DNA of 34,278 nucleotides from Opitutus sp. GAS368. GTDB taxonomy: Bacteria; Verrucomicrobiota; Verrucomicrobiia; Opitutales; Opitutaceae. Positions 22,900 to 31,521 of the stretch are shown here, in pieces; the first letter of the stretch is position 1, and each line of letters starts with the position of its first letter. The stretch covers positions 1 through 34,278 of the forward strand of contig CAMDOO010000033.1 of the NCBI GenBank assembly GCA_945903545.1, written 5' to 3'. The notes under the pieces were generated by a model, which did not search any database, was not told the origin of the DNA, and was given only the letters and a program-made list of their open reading frames with translations. The translations under genes and the position numbers were made by a program.

Positions 22900-25857
22900 A
22901 TGATGACGGACCGATCCGCCGCTGACCTTGCCGGCTTGGCCGCGCGCTTGGACGGACCGCTGCACACGGGCCGGTTGATGCGCACGCTCTACGCCACCGA
23001 CGCCTCCGAGTACCAGGAGATGCCGCTGGCTGTCGCGCTGCCTCACACCGAATCGGACGTTAGGGAACTGGTGCGCTTCGCCGCGCAGGGCCGCATCGGC
23101 CTCATCCCGCGCGGTGCGGGCACCTCGCTGGCCGGGCAAGTCGTGGGCAGTGGCATCGTGGTCGACCTCGGTCGTCACCTGAACGGCATCCTCGCCATCG
23201 ACGCCGCCGGTCGACGGGTACACGTGCAGCCGGGTGTCGTGCGCAACGAGCTCAACCGCGCGCTGCAGCCGCACGGGCTGTTCTTCACGCCCGAAACCTC
23301 CACGGCCAATCGGGCGATGGTCGGCGGCATGGTGGGTAACAACTCCTGCGGCGCGAATTCCATCGTCTACGGCACCACGCGCGAACACCTGGTCTCGGCG
23401 CGCGGTTTTCTCAGCGACGGCTCGGAGGCGACATTCGGCCCGCTGACCCGTGAGCAGTTCACCGCGAAATGCGAGGGTCCCGACACGCTCGAAACCCGGA
23501 TTTATCGCACCGTGCGCGATCTGTTGCGCGAGCCCTGCAACCGCGACCTCATCCGGGCCAACTACCCGAAGCCTTCCGTCACTCGCCGCAACACCGGATA
23601 CGCGCTGGACCGCTTGATGGAATGCAGCGTGTTCGATCCGGCCTCGGATCAGCCGTTCAATCTCTGCCGGCTCGTCGCCGGGTCCGAGGGAACCCTCTTC
23701 CTTGGGGTCGAATTCGAATTGAATCTGGAGCTGCTGCCGCCCCCGGGGGCGGTGATGTGCGCCCATTTCGCCACCGTGCAGGAATCGCTCCGGGGCACGC
23801 TCATCGCCATGCGGCACCGTCCCCATGGCTGCGAATTGATCGATCGCCACATCCTCGAGTGCACCAAGGCCAACCTCGAGCACGCGCGGAACCGCTTCTT
23901 CGTCCAGGGTGATCCGGGGGCCGTGCTTGTCATCGAAATCCGCCGCGACACGCCCGGGGCCATCGAGGCCGAGATGCGCGCGATCGAGGGGGAACTGCGT
24001 TCCGCCGGCCTCGGCTATGCTTTTCCTGTTCTCGCGGGGGCGGAGGCGGAGCGCGTCTGGGAACTCCGGCGGGCCGGGCAGGGGATCATGAACAATGTCG
24101 TGGGCGACGCGCAGCCGCGGGAGATTGTCGAGGACACCGCCGTCGCGGTCGAGGACCTGCCGGAATACATCGCCGAGTTTGACGCCCTGATGCGCGACAA
24201 GTACGGTATCAGCTGCGTCTACTATGCCCACGCCGGCGCCGGCGAGCTGCACACGCGCCCGCTGTTCGACCTAAAAACGCCCGAGGGCCTGCGGATGTTC
24301 CGCGCGATCGCCACGGATGTGGCCGTCCTGGTGAAGAAGTACCGCGGTTCCCTTTCGGGCGAACACGGGGATGGCCGCCTTCGGGGCGAGTTCATTCGTT
24401 TCATGGTCGGCGATGCCTGCTACGCGATGATGCGCCGTGTGAAGGAGGCATTCGATCCCCTCAACATCCTCAATCCCGGCAAGATCATCGACACGCCGCC
24501 GATGGACACCTCGCTGCGGCACGATCTCGCGCACCCGGCCGTGGAGCCGGCCACCATTTTCGACTTCGGCGCCACGCAGGGCGTGGTGCGCGCCGCGGAA
24601 CGGTGCACCGGGGTCGGTGAGTGCCGGAAATCCCACCTCGCCGGCGGCACCATGTGCCCCAGTTACATGGCCACGCGCAACGAGCGCGACTCCACCCGCG
24701 GCCGGGCCAATCTCCTGCGGCAGGTGCTCACCCGTCCGCGCGACGCGGGCAATCCCTGGGACGATTCCGAACTGAGCGAGGTCATGGACCTTTGCCTTTC
24801 GTGCAAGGGCTGCAAGTCCGAGTGCCCCTCCAATGTCGACGTGGCCCGCCTGAAAGCCGAATGGCAGCAACACTACCACGACACCCACGGCGTGCCGTTG
24901 CGCTCCCGGCTCATTGCGGGTTTCGCGTCCTCCATGCGGTTCGCGGCCCTCGCGCCGGGCGTGTACAATTGGCTCATCGGCACGCCCCGCACGTCGCGCT
25001 GGATCAAGCGCCTCTCCGGCTTCGCTGAACGACGCAGCCTGCCGCGGTTGCAGGCGACGACGCTGGTAGCCTGGCATCGCCGGCACGCCAACGCGGCCGG
25101 TCTCAGCGGCACGTCCGCATTCCCGCACGGTCGTGTCTATCTTTTCTGCGACGAATTCACGAACTACAACGATACCGGTGTCGGCATCAAGGCGGTGGGG
25201 CTGCTGAACCGCCTCGGTTACGAGGTCGTGATTCCGAAGCACGTCGAGAGTGGCCGCGCCCACTTATCGAAAGGGCTGGTGCGCGAGGCCCAGACTCTGG
25301 CCATCCGCAATGTCGAGCTGCTGAAGGATATCGTGACGGATGAGTCCCCGCTGATCGGGCTCGAACCCTCCGCCATCCTCGGCTTTCGCGACGAATTCCC
25401 TGATCTCGTGCCCGCTCGTCTGAAGGAGGCCGCGCGGTCGCTCGCGAAACGCGCGCTGCTGTTCGACGAATTCATTGCGCGGGAAATTGCAGCCAACCGC
25501 ATCCGCCGTGAGTCGTTCCGGGCCGAAAAGAAGCTCATCTGGGTGCACGGTCACTGCCACCAGAAGGCGCTGTCCTCCCTCACACCCACCGTCGCGGCGC
25601 TGGAGCTGCCCGCCGGTCATGAAGTCCGTTTGATTCCCAGCGGCTGCTGCGGCATGGCCGGCTCATTCGGTTACGAGGCCGAGCATTTCGCCCTGTCGCA
25701 GCAAATCGGCGAGCTCGTGCTCTTTCCCGCCGTCCGGGCCACACCGCCGGATGCGCTGCTCTGCGCCCCGGGCACCAGCTGCCGGCACCAGATCAAGGAC
25801 GCCACCGACCGCGTGGCCCTCCATCCCGCGGAAATTCTTTTTGACGCGCTTGTCTAG
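22900..25857 (+). CDS. fused FAD-linked oxidase / Fe-S 2-hydroxyacid dehydrogenase (GlcD-GlcF / D-lactate dehydrogenase type)
   Basis: The 985-residue single-chain enzyme has an N-terminal PCMH FAD domain with the phosphate-binding loop PRGAGTSLAGQ (70-80), PETSTANRAMVGGMVGNNSCGANS, and an FAD-oxidase C domain ending AFDPLNILNPGKI. Two 4Fe-4S motifs follow: C569, C575, C586-P (the atypical spacing of the YdiJ and large D-lactate dehydrogenase group) and C632-x2-C635-x2-C638-x3-C642-P. Two CCG-type regions close it (HGHCHQKA and SGCCGMAGSFGYE). Members oxidise D-lactate, glycolate or D-2-hydroxyglutarate and pass electrons to the respiratory chain. Here it could consume the glycolate or lactate released by the FAH hydrolase, but it is about 8.6 kb from that operon, so the link is inference. 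Confidence 0.9.
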   Translation: MMTDRSAADLAGLAARLDGPLHTGRLMRTLYATDASEYQEMPLAVALPHTESDVRELVRFAAQGRIGLIPRGAGTSLAGQVVGSGIVVDLGRHLNGILAIDAAGRRVHVQPGVVRNELNRALQPHGLFFTPETSTANRAMVGGMVGNNSCGANSIVYGTTREHLVSARGFLSDGSEATFGPLTREQFTAKCEGPDTLETRIYRTVRDLLREPCNRDLIRANYPKPSVTRRNTGYALDRLMECSVFDPASDQPFNLCRLVAGSEGTLFLGVEFELNLELLPPPGAVMCAHFATVQESLRGTLIAMRHRPHGCELIDRHILECTKANLEHARNRFFVQGDPGAVLVIEIRRDTPGAIEAEMRAIEGELRSAGLGYAFPVLAGAEAERVWELRRAGQGIMNNVVGDAQPREIVEDTAVAVEDLPEYIAEFDALMRDKYGISCVYYAHAGAGELHTRPLFDLKTPEGLRMFRAIATDVAVLVKKYRGSLSGEHGDGRLRGEFIRFMVGDACYAMMRRVKEAFDPLNILNPGKIIDTPPMDTSLRHDLAHPAVEPATIFDFGATQGVVRAAERCTGVGECRKSHLAGGTMCPSYMATRNERDSTRGRANLLRQVLTRPRDAGNPWDDSELSEVMDLCLSCKGCKSECPSNVDVARLKAEWQQHYHDTHGVPLRSRLIAGFASSMRFAALAPGVYNWLIGTPRTSRWIKRLSGFAERRSLPRLQATTLVAWHRRHANAAGLSGTSAFPHGRVYLFCDEFTNYNDTGVGIKAVGLLNRLGYEVVIPKHVESGRAHLSKGLVREAQTLAIRNVELLKDIVTDESPLIGLEPSAILGFRDEFPDLVPARLKEAARSLAKRALLFDEFIAREIAANRIRRESFRAEKKLIWVHGHCHQKALSSLTPTVAALELPAGHEVRLIPSGCCGMAGSFGYEAEHFALSQQIGELVLFPAVRATPPDALLCAPGTSCRHQIKDATDRVALHPAEILFDALV

Positions 25858-25939
25858 CGTTGCCGATGGTTCACGCAATTTCCCTTGCGGCTGAACTGGA
25901 TGTCGCCGACGTCGGCTCCGCTTCAACCCCCTGAGCACC

Positions 25940-27976
25940 ATGAAAAAAGTTTGCTCCTTGGTTGCCGGCCTGGCGCTGCTTCTGCCGGAGTCCCTTTTCG
26001 CCGCGGCGGCCGATCCGGCCGTGGCGCTCGCGCCCTACGTCGTCACCGCCTCCCGGGCTCCGCAGTCGCCTGACTGGTTGCCCGTGGCGGTCGACGTGAT
26101 CGACGCCGGGCGCTTGCGGGATTCCCCGTCGCTGACCCTCGACGACACGCTGCGGGACGTCGCTGCCTTCTCGCTGTTTCGACGGAGCGGATCGCTGAGC
26201 GCGAATCCCACGGCCCAGGGCGTGTCGCTGCGCAACATCGGCCCGAGTGGCGCCAGCCGTTCGCTCGTGCTGCTGGACGGGATTCCCCTGAATGATCCGT
26301 TCGGCGGCTGGGTCGCCTGGAGTGCGGTGCCGATCAGTTCCCTGGATCGGGTCGAAATCGTGCGCGGCGGCGGCTCCGGCGCCTGGGGCAACTCGGCCCT
26401 CAGCGGGACGGTGCAATTGTTTAGCGCCGCGCCTGAGACCCGCGCCGGGAGCATTTCCGCGATGGCGGGTGATTTTAACCTGAGGGCCGGGGAGGCCGCC
26501 TTGGCCGAGTCGATCGGCACCGGGTCGATCGCTCTCAATGTGGCAACCTTTGCCACGGACGGTTTCTACGTCCTGGATTCATCGCAGCAGGGTCCTGTCG
26601 ACCGGCCGCTCGCGTCGCGGCATCAGGCGGGCCGCTTGGGCTGGCGCCAGCCATTTGGGGACCAAACGGTGCTGCAGGTCAGCGGCCGGTATTTTCAGGA
26701 AAAGCGGGGAAATGGGACCCCCTTGCAGAAAAATGACAGTGAGTCCGGCCAGGTGGCGGCGTCCCTGTCCGGCACCACGCCGGCCAAGATGAGTTGGAGC
26801 GCAGTCGCGTATTACCAGGAGCAAAGCTTCGCCAGTTTCTTTTCCTCCGTGAACGCCGCGCGGACGACCGAGACTCCCGCCAACGACCAGTTCGATGTGC
26901 CGGCCACGGCGGGCGGGGCCTCATTCACCGTCGTGGCCCAGGGGGACCGATCGAGCACGAGCGGGGGAGCCGATCTGCGCTGGGTGAAAGGGGAGACCCG
27001 CGAGAAATTTCTCTTTTCAGTCGGTCAATTCACCCGCGTGCGCCGGGCTGGCGGCGAGCAATGTTTCGCCGGCGCCTTCCTCAATCATGACCGCGCCTTG
27101 GCGGAGGATTGGCGGGGTTCGCTCGGTCTCCGGCTGGATGCATGGTCGAATCGGGCCGGCCACCGGCGTGAAGCTGACCTGGCCACGGGAGCGATCGTAC
27201 GTGATGACCACTACGCCTCCCATCAGGGGCTCGAGTTCAGCCCGCAGCTCGGATTGGTCTGGTCGCACAGGGCGGGCCTGAGATTGCGCGGTTCGACCTA
27301 CCAAGCCTTTCGGGTTCCCACGCTGAATGAATACTATCGTCCTTTTCGGGTCGGAACGGTGACGACGGAGGCCAATGCGGCTTTGCGCCGGGAGAGTCTG
27401 ACCGGCGCCGAGCTGGGGATTGAAGTCAGCCGCGGGCCGGTGCACCTGACCGGCACCGCTTTCGCGAACGTACTCCGGGATGCGGTCGGCAATGTCACCC
27501 AGACGCCGACGTCCCGCGTGCGCCTGAATCTTGATCGGGTCACGGTCCAGGGCTTGGAGCTGGGCGGTGAATGGCGGCTGCTGCCCAGGCTGCGGGTGCA
27601 TGCCGACAGCATCCTGAGCGATGCGCGGGTTCGCGGCGCGGCGGTGCGGCCTGCCCTGGAGGGCCTGCGGCTCGCCCAAACCCCGAAGCTGACGCTTGCG
27701 ACCGGGATCGACTGGCAGGCCGGGGGGGGGTGGGAAATCGTCTCGGGGCTGCGGTACGTGAGCGGACAATTCGAGGACGACGAGAACAGTCTCTCGCTCG
27801 CCCCCATGGCGACGGTGAATCTCAGCGTGACCAAAAGCGTGGGCGCGCATTTCGCGCTCAGCCTTTCGGTTGAAAACCTCACGGACCGACGGCTCGAAAC
27901 CGGACGCAGCAGCGATGGGATTGTCACACGGGGGCCGCCGCGGATGGCGCGGCTGGCCTTGCGATGGGCGCGGTGA
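25940..27976 (+). CDS. TonB-dependent outer-membrane receptor
   Basis: The 678-residue protein has a signal peptide (about 1-22), a TonB-box-like YVVTA (33-37), a plug domain (about 45-165; PTAQGVSLRNIGPSGASRSLVLLDGIPLNDPFGGWV and IVRGGGSGAWGNSALSGTVQL) and a beta-barrel to the end (NLTDRRLETGRS near the C-terminus). The size and plug resemble BtuB/siderophore-type receptors more than the SusC type, which is much longer. The ligand is unknown: cobalamin, iron chelate or an oligosaccharide are all possible. The coding region includes a run of nine G (27722-27730), a possible slippage site. No regulator or binding lipoprotein is adjacent. Confidence 0.9.
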   Translation: MKKVCSLVAGLALLLPESLFAAAADPAVALAPYVVTASRAPQSPDWLPVAVDVIDAGRLRDSPSLTLDDTLRDVAAFSLFRRSGSLSANPTAQGVSLRNIGPSGASRSLVLLDGIPLNDPFGGWVAWSAVPISSLDRVEIVRGGGSGAWGNSALSGTVQLFSAAPETRAGSISAMAGDFNLRAGEAALAESIGTGSIALNVATFATDGFYVLDSSQQGPVDRPLASRHQAGRLGWRQPFGDQTVLQVSGRYFQEKRGNGTPLQKNDSESGQVAASLSGTTPAKMSWSAVAYYQEQSFASFFSSVNAARTTETPANDQFDVPATAGGASFTVVAQGDRSSTSGGADLRWVKGETREKFLFSVGQFTRVRRAGGEQCFAGAFLNHDRALAEDWRGSLGLRLDAWSNRAGHRREADLATGAIVRDDHYASHQGLEFSPQLGLVWSHRAGLRLRGSTYQAFRVPTLNEYYRPFRVGTVTTEANAALRRESLTGAELGIEVSRGPVHLTGTAFANVLRDAVGNVTQTPTSRVRLNLDRVTVQGLELGGEWRLLPRLRVHADSILSDARVRGAAVRPALEGLRLAQTPKLTLATGIDWQAGGGWEIVSGLRYVSGQFEDDENSLSLAPMATVNLSVTKSVGAHFALSLSVENLTDRRLETGRSSDGIVTRGPPRMARLALRWAR

Positions 27977-28221
27977 GATTTCCTGCCCGTTTTCTTGCTG
28001 TGGAGGCCGCGCCTGGACTTGCGGTGCCATCCCTCGCAGAGAGCCACGCCGTCGCGGATCGGTTGGTCGTTTGGCAGCGGGGTAAAACTTCCAAACCCGC
28101 GGGGCCGATGCCTGACGCTCTTTTCCCGATAAGCGGGAAGAAAATCATCGCTCCAATCATGGGCGAAGGTCTGAGGTGGACTTCAGATGGCTTTCCCGTG
28201 CTGTCCGGCTGCGTCTTAAGA

Positions 28222-28296
28222 TGGTGCCCCCACGGGGAGTCGAACCCCGCTCTGAAGATTGAGAATCTCCTGTCCTAACCGATAGACGATGAGGGC
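28222..28296 (-). tRNA. tRNA-Glu(CTC)
   Basis: The 75-base minus-strand gene folds as a full cloverleaf. Acceptor GCCCTCA pairs with TGGGGGC (one G-T), the D arm is GTCT/GGAC, the anticodon stem GGAGA/TCTTC holds the loop TTCTCAA with anticodon CTC, and the T arm is CGGGG, TTCGACT, CCCCG. Discriminator A and an encoded CCA end it. GTCTATCGGTTAGGAC is the usual bacterial Glu D-arm sequence. A TTGACG at 28335-28340 (minus) could be the -35 box, but no convincing -10 follows. No integration scar is visible at its 3' end. Confidence 0.95.
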
Positions 28297-28684
28297 GCCT
28301 GAAGGAGGGCAGACAGTTGGGTTTTGGTGCGATGCGTCAAGTCCGCGATTGGACCTGAATCGGGAGCTCCATTGGCCGCGAAAAGGCGCGGAAGGCGCAA
28401 AAACTGACGGGAGGGGATGGCGGGTGGAGGGCACCCCGCCGGCATCCTGAACTCATGGCGAGTCCGGCTACCCGCACTTGGAAACCGATTTCCTTTTTTG
28501 CGCCTTTTTGCGGCCAACGGGTCCGGAGTCATTCCCGACAGGATTGTTACCCAGGGAGAGGACAGCGCGGATTTTCTTCCCGGTGCAGGTGCTTTGCGCA
28601 GCGGTCGCTTGCATCCGGAATGTCAGGGCCTATGGATAGCGCGCCCCGACGTTCCTGTTCGTGGCGCCCAAATCCCCTCCGCTT
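28297..28684. other. gene-free stretch between tRNA-Glu and the peptide transporter
   Basis: I see no gene. The stretch holds one long inverted repeat (listed separately). Short open frames across it have unlikely, Arg-rich composition. The promoter of the transporter operon should lie here, but no clear -35/-10 pair is visible. Confidence 0.5.
28372..28517. repeat. inverted repeat with 18-bp arms
   Basis: Arms 28372-28389 and 28500-28517 (TTGGCCGCGAAAAGGCGC and its inverse) match at 17 of 18 positions, 110 bases apart. AAAGGCGC-like words recur just inside the left arm. It is the size of a small non-autonomous element, but no target duplication is obvious. It may simply be a pair of intergenic repeat units in opposite orientation. 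Confidence 0.5.
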
Positions 28685-30514
28685 ATGCGCACCACCCTGT
28701 TTCCTGAGCCACGGCGCAGCTCCGTTGCCACGCTGTCGATCCTTGCCTTTGGCCTGCTTCTGGCCGGTTGCGGCAAGCCGGCGAACCCGGCGGGCTCCGC
28801 CGACCCGCGGCAGGTCGGTCCCGTGGTGAAGGATGAGCCGGTGGCCGTGGAGGCGGACGGAGCGCTCGATCCAATCGCCAGTCCCCAGGCGGTGAAGGGT
28901 GGCAGCTTCTTTACCTGGGCCGGCGGCTATCCGAAGTCGCTCAACATGTGGCTCGATTACAATTCGTTTTCATTTCAGGTCAGCGGCCTGATGTTCGAGC
29001 CGCTGATCGGCATGGACACCGTCACCGACGAGCCGATCGGTACCTTGGCGAAATCATGGGAGATCTCGCCGGACAAGAAGAGTTACACGTTCAAGATTCA
29101 TCCCGACGCCAAGTGGAGTGACGGCAAGCCGGTTACGGCCGCGGACGTCCAGTTCTACTACGACGTGATCATGAACCCCAAGAACCTGACCTCGCTCTTC
29201 CGGGTGGACATGTCGCGGTTCGCCCGGCCGGAAGCGCTCGACGAGCGCACGGTGCGCATCACGGCGCAGGAGGCGCACTGGAAGAACTTCTGGACGGCCG
29301 GCGGTTTCCTGGCGCTGCCGAAACACGCGTGGGAGGGGAAGGATTTCAACGAGATCAATTTCGAGTTCCCCGTGGTGAGCGGCCCGTACCGTCTGCACCA
29401 GGTCCTGACCAACCGTTCGATCACGCTGCAGCGGCGCGGCGACTGGTGGGGCCGCAACCTCAAGATCAACCAGCACAAGTACAACTTCGACTACCTGGTG
29501 TTCCGCGCCGAGGAGGACAGGATCAAGGCGCTGGAGATGCTCAAGCGCGGCGATTTCGACCTTTATCCGATCTACACCGCCCGCATCTGGGCGCAGCAGA
29601 CGAACTTCCCGCAGGTCGAGAAGAACTGGGTGGTGCGCCAGCTGGTGTACAATCAGGAGCCGAAGGCCTTCCAGGGCTTCTCCCTGAACCTGCGCCGTCC
29701 GCTGTTCCAGGATGTCCGGGTGCGGGAGGCGCTTGCCCGCCTGTTGAACCGCGAGCTGATGCTCGAGAAGATCATGTTCAACGAGTATTTCCTGCTGAAC
29801 AACTATTACCCCGATCTTTACCCGAACAACCGGAACCCCGATGCGCCGCTCTTGAACTACAATCCGGACCGGGCCCGCTCCCTGCTCGCGGAAGCCGGTT
29901 GGAAAGTGGACAACGACGGCGTGCTGAAGAAGAACGGCCGGGCGCTCGAGCTGGTGATCCTCTATTGGGGCGAGGCACTGCCGCACTATAACATCTATCT
30001 GGAGGACCTGAAGGCCGTCGGCATCCAGGCCCGCCTTGAGCCGGTTTCTGCCGCCACGTTCACCAAGCGCGTTGATGACCAAGACTTCGATCTGGTGTGG
30101 TCGAACTGGTCGGCCTCCCGCCTGCGCGACCCCGAGACGATGTGGCATTCCAAGACGGCCGACGAGATCGCCACCCAGAACCATTCCGGCCTGAAGGATG
30201 CCGCGATCGACGCGCTGATTGAATCGCAGAAGCAGGAGCTGGATGGCGCCAAACGCGCGGAGATCCTGCGCAAGATCGATGCCCGCCTCGTCGCCATCGT
30301 GCCGTACGTGCTGCTCTGGCAGTCCGACCGCAACCGACTGCTTTACTGGAACCGGTTCGGCACGCCCGACGATGTGCTCGATAAATTCAACCGCGAGGAT
30401 GCCGCCATCGTCTACTGGTGGTTCGACGCCAAGAAGTCCGCGGCGCTCGACGCGGCCCAAAAGGCGGGCCAGGCCCTGCCGCCCGTTCCGGCCGAGGTGC
30501 GCTACAAGGAATGA
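28685..30514 (+). CDS. yejA: peptide ABC transporter substrate-binding lipoprotein, YejA-like
   Basis: The 609-residue family 5 solute-binding protein has a lipoprotein signal (FGLLLAGC, lipid-modified C29), so it is membrane-anchored. Domain landmarks: GGSFFTWAGGYPKSLN, LAKSWEISPDKKSYTFKI, KWSDGKPVTAADVQF, SGPYRL, DWWGRNLKIN, FDYLVFRAEEDRIKALEMLKRG, NLRRPLFQDVRVREAL and RSLLAEAGW. The lipoylation signal, the YejA-like DWWGRxL and ALExxKRG segments and the gene order place it with YejA, which in enterobacteria helps import of microcin C and formylated peptides. ATG 28685 is chosen because the signal sequence begins there. It overlaps the permease gene by 4 bases (ATGA). Confidence 0.85.
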   Translation: MRTTLFPEPRRSSVATLSILAFGLLLAGCGKPANPAGSADPRQVGPVVKDEPVAVEADGALDPIASPQAVKGGSFFTWAGGYPKSLNMWLDYNSFSFQVSGLMFEPLIGMDTVTDEPIGTLAKSWEISPDKKSYTFKIHPDAKWSDGKPVTAADVQFYYDVIMNPKNLTSLFRVDMSRFARPEALDERTVRITAQEAHWKNFWTAGGFLALPKHAWEGKDFNEINFEFPVVSGPYRLHQVLTNRSITLQRRGDWWGRNLKINQHKYNFDYLVFRAEEDRIKALEMLKRGDFDLYPIYTARIWAQQTNFPQVEKNWVVRQLVYNQEPKAFQGFSLNLRRPLFQDVRVREALARLLNRELMLEKIMFNEYFLLNNYYPDLYPNNRNPDAPLLNYNPDRARSLLAEAGWKVDNDGVLKKNGRALELVILYWGEALPHYNIYLEDLKAVGIQARLEPVSAATFTKRVDDQDFDLVWSNWSASRLRDPETMWHSKTADEIATQNHSGLKDAAIDALIESQKQELDGAKRAEILRKIDARLVAIVPYVLLWQSDRNRLLYWNRFGTPDDVLDKFNREDAAIVYWWFDAKKSAALDAAQKAGQALPPVPAEVRYKE

Positions 30515-31518
30515 CGACCTACCTGCTCCGCCGGCTGCTCCTGATCGCGCCGACCCTGCTGGGGATCTCGCTCGCCTGTTTCATCCTCATCCAGTTCGTG
30601 CCCGGCGGGCCGGTCGAGGAAATGATCAGCAAGGTGCGGTCGGCCGAAGGCGGGCGCGGCGGCGGAAAGTCGATCTCCGCGGCGGAGGTGGCGAATATCA
30701 AGGCGTACTTCGGCTTCGACCGCCCGGCGCATGAGCGCTATTTCAGGTGGCTGGGCGATCTCGTGCGCGGTGATTTCGGCAAGTCTTACGTTTATCACGC
30801 GCCGGTCCTCGAGGTAATCCTCAGCAAGATGCCGGTCTCGCTTTTCTTCGGCCTGACGTCGTTTTTCCTCAGTTATCTCATCTCGATTCCGCTGGGCGTG
30901 GCGAAGGCCGTGCGCAACGGCTCGGGCTTTGACGTCGCCACCTCCGTGCTGGTCTTCGTCGGGTTTGTCATCCCCGGCTTCGCGCTCGGCATCCTGCTCA
31001 TCATCTTCTTCGGCGGCGGCAGCTACCTCGACTGGTTCCCGATCTCCGGCACGATCTCGGATAACCACGAGTTCCTGTCGCCGTGGGGGAAGATGACCGA
31101 CTTTCTGCACCACATGGTCATGCCGCTGACCTGCTACATGCTGGCGGAGTTCGCGTTCCTGACCGTGCTGACGAAGAACAGCCTGCTCGAGGAGCTGAAC
31201 AAGGACTACATCCGCACAGCCCTCGCGAAGGGCGTGCCCTTCAGGCAGGCGGCCTGGAAGCACGGGCTGCGCAACGCGCTGGTGCCACTGGCGACGGGCA
31301 TGGGCGGGCTCTTCACCGTGATGTTTGCCGGCGCCCTGCTGATCGAGCGGGTCTTCAACATCGATGGCATGGGTCTCCTCTTCTACAACTCGATCGTCGG
31401 CCGCGACTACAACGTCGTCCTTGGCCTGATCGTGATGATCAGCTTCTTCACCATCCTCGGCCGGCTGTTCTCGGACTTCCTCTATGCGACGGTGGATCCC
31501 CGGATCCGCTTCGAGTAA
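30511..31518 (+). CDS. yejB: ABC transporter permease, YejB-like
   Basis: The 335-residue inner-membrane permease starts MTTYLLRRLLLIAPTLLGI and has about six helices. The binding-protein-dependent transport signature (EELNKDYIRTALAKG, the EAA loop contacting the ATPases) and a closing PRIRFE are present. The extracytoplasmic segment after TM1 contains GGRGGGK, a small echo of the RG tracts seen elsewhere. The length is close to YejB (364 in E. coli). Start and upstream stop overlap as ATGA, suggesting translational coupling; AAGGA directly precedes the ATG. Confidence 0.9.
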   Translation: MTTYLLRRLLLIAPTLLGISLACFILIQFVPGGPVEEMISKVRSAEGGRGGGKSISAAEVANIKAYFGFDRPAHERYFRWLGDLVRGDFGKSYVYHAPVLEVILSKMPVSLFFGLTSFFLSYLISIPLGVAKAVRNGSGFDVATSVLVFVGFVIPGFALGILLIIFFGGGSYLDWFPISGTISDNHEFLSPWGKMTDFLHHMVMPLTCYMLAEFAFLTVLTKNSLLEELNKDYIRTALAKGVPFRQAAWKHGLRNALVPLATGMGGLFTVMFAGALLIERVFNIDGMGLLFYNSIVGRDYNVVLGLIVMISFFTILGRLFSDFLYATVDPRIRFE

Positions 31519-31521
31519 GCC

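Noticed and set aside
22720-24252. Minus-strand open frame of 510 codons
   Set aside because: It is antisense to the FAD-domain half of the hydroxyacid dehydrogenase and has no family features.
27964-28278. Plus-strand frame running from the receptor end through the tRNA
   Set aside because: It overlaps a complete tRNA-Glu on the other strand and has no family similarity.
28222-28296. tRNA-Glu as an attachment site of an integrated element
   Set aside because: No integrase gene and no repeated 3' tRNA end is visible in the window.
28455-28829. Plus-strand frame overlapping the YejA-like start
   Set aside because: It is out of frame with the lipoprotein signal and rich in Cys, Arg and Pro; a chance frame.
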